From assembly GCA_030141605.1 (NCBI GenBank), contig JAQGDQ010000351.1, positions 1-64,000 on the forward strand: 64,000 nucleotides of DNA. The letters are read 5' to 3'. Source of the DNA: Tubiluchus corallicola (Eukaryota > Priapulida > Priapulimorpha > Priapulimorphida > Tubiluchidae). The translations under genes and the position numbers were made by a program. Shown piece after piece: positions 63,775 to 64,000 of the stretch. A model generated the notes under the pieces. It did no database searches, was not told the origin of the DNA, and worked only from the letters and a program-made list of their open reading frames with translations. The first letter of the stretch is position 1, and each line of letters starts with the position of its first letter.

Positions 63775-64000
63775 TTACGAGTCAAACAATGCTAAGAGAT
63801 CGTCACTACTACTTGTGTTTGTGCCACCGCCACTGCTGACCGGAGTGTTCGGATTCGTGTTGTTGCCATTGTTGTTGTTGCTGTTGTCTTGGCTCGTAGA
63901 ATTAGTCGTGGTCGTCGACGTTGCATTAACAGTGGATGTGGAGCTAATATCCGAGGGTCCAAGGTATGACAGTAACTCCATAGGATCCACTAAATTTTCA
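63775..64000 (-). CDS. Last exon of a probable ZMIZ1/2-like coactivator (partial)
   Basis: The frame runs from the window edge to a TAA at 63775-63777. It reads VDPMELLSYLGPSD, a Ser/Thr/Asn-rich linker, and ends SSDDLLALFDS. The pairing of ELLSYLxPxD with a terminal DDLLxLF is, as I recall, how ZMIZ1/ZMIZ2 (PIAS-like Zn-finger coactivators) end; these acidic-hydrophobic boxes suit a transactivation segment. An acceptor-like tttag precedes the GTGGATCC at about 63990, so this may be a whole terminal exon. The assignment rests on about 25 residues. Another coactivator with a similar tail remains possible. Confidence 0.5.
   Translation of the reverse strand, partial: ENLVDPMELLSYLGPSDISSTSTVNATSTTTTNSTSQDNSNNNNGNNTNPNTPVSSGGGTNTSSSDDLLALFDS

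Overview
The window is animal (metazoan) nuclear DNA. Its genes are split by AT-rich introns of about 100 bp to 4 kb with GT..AG boundaries, and every protein-coding locus I recognise is animal-type: an ankyrin-repeat DHHC palmitoyltransferase, LIN54 (MuvB/DREAM DNA-binding subunit), WAPL (cohesin release factor) and the last exon of a probable ZMIZ1/2-like coactivator. No bacterial gene organisation is present. The mixture of several degraded LINE families, hAT, pogo-like and other MITEs suggests an invertebrate; the sequence does not let me name the phylum.

Layout. (1) 1-6985: a very large near-perfect inverted repeat with 2265-bp arms and a 2455-bp spacer. It is built from LINE and hAT-MITE sequence and its outer end meets the window edge. 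(2) 7130-8300: more LINE debris. (3) 8637-15154 (+): ankyrin-DHHC palmitoyltransferase of ZDHHC13/17 type, 8 coding exons, 618 aa. (4) 15155-19909: gene-free, with one 156-bp MITE. (5) 19910-36748 (-): LIN54, 11 coding exons recovered, 5' end missing. Its introns hold a tRNA-Pro(AGG), two separate inverted duplications, a dispersed repeat and LINE/hAT relics. (6) 36749-41838: divergent LIN54/WAPL intergenic region with a third LINE family and an NRF1-like site. (7) 41839-57955 (+): WAPL, 17 coding exons, 1589 aa predicted, all phases consistent. Its introns hold an antisense LINE, LINE 3' tails, an antisense LINE ORF1 piece and the second copy of the dispersed repeat. (8) 57956-63774: flank with a 307-bp MITE and an 81-bp tandem duplication. 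(9) 63775-64000 (-): last exon of the ZMIZ-like gene.

LIN54 and WAPL are head to head and both act on cell-cycle chromatin (MuvB-controlled mitotic transcription; cohesin removal), but no operon-like coupling is implied. The most unusual feature is the repeated occurrence of inverted duplications of unrelated sequence (1-6985, 21339/24369, 25775/26102), which looks like template-switch or fold-back events, or an assembly effect that needs excluding. All coordinates and splice junctions were read by eye. Family assignments rest on recognised motifs, not on a database search.
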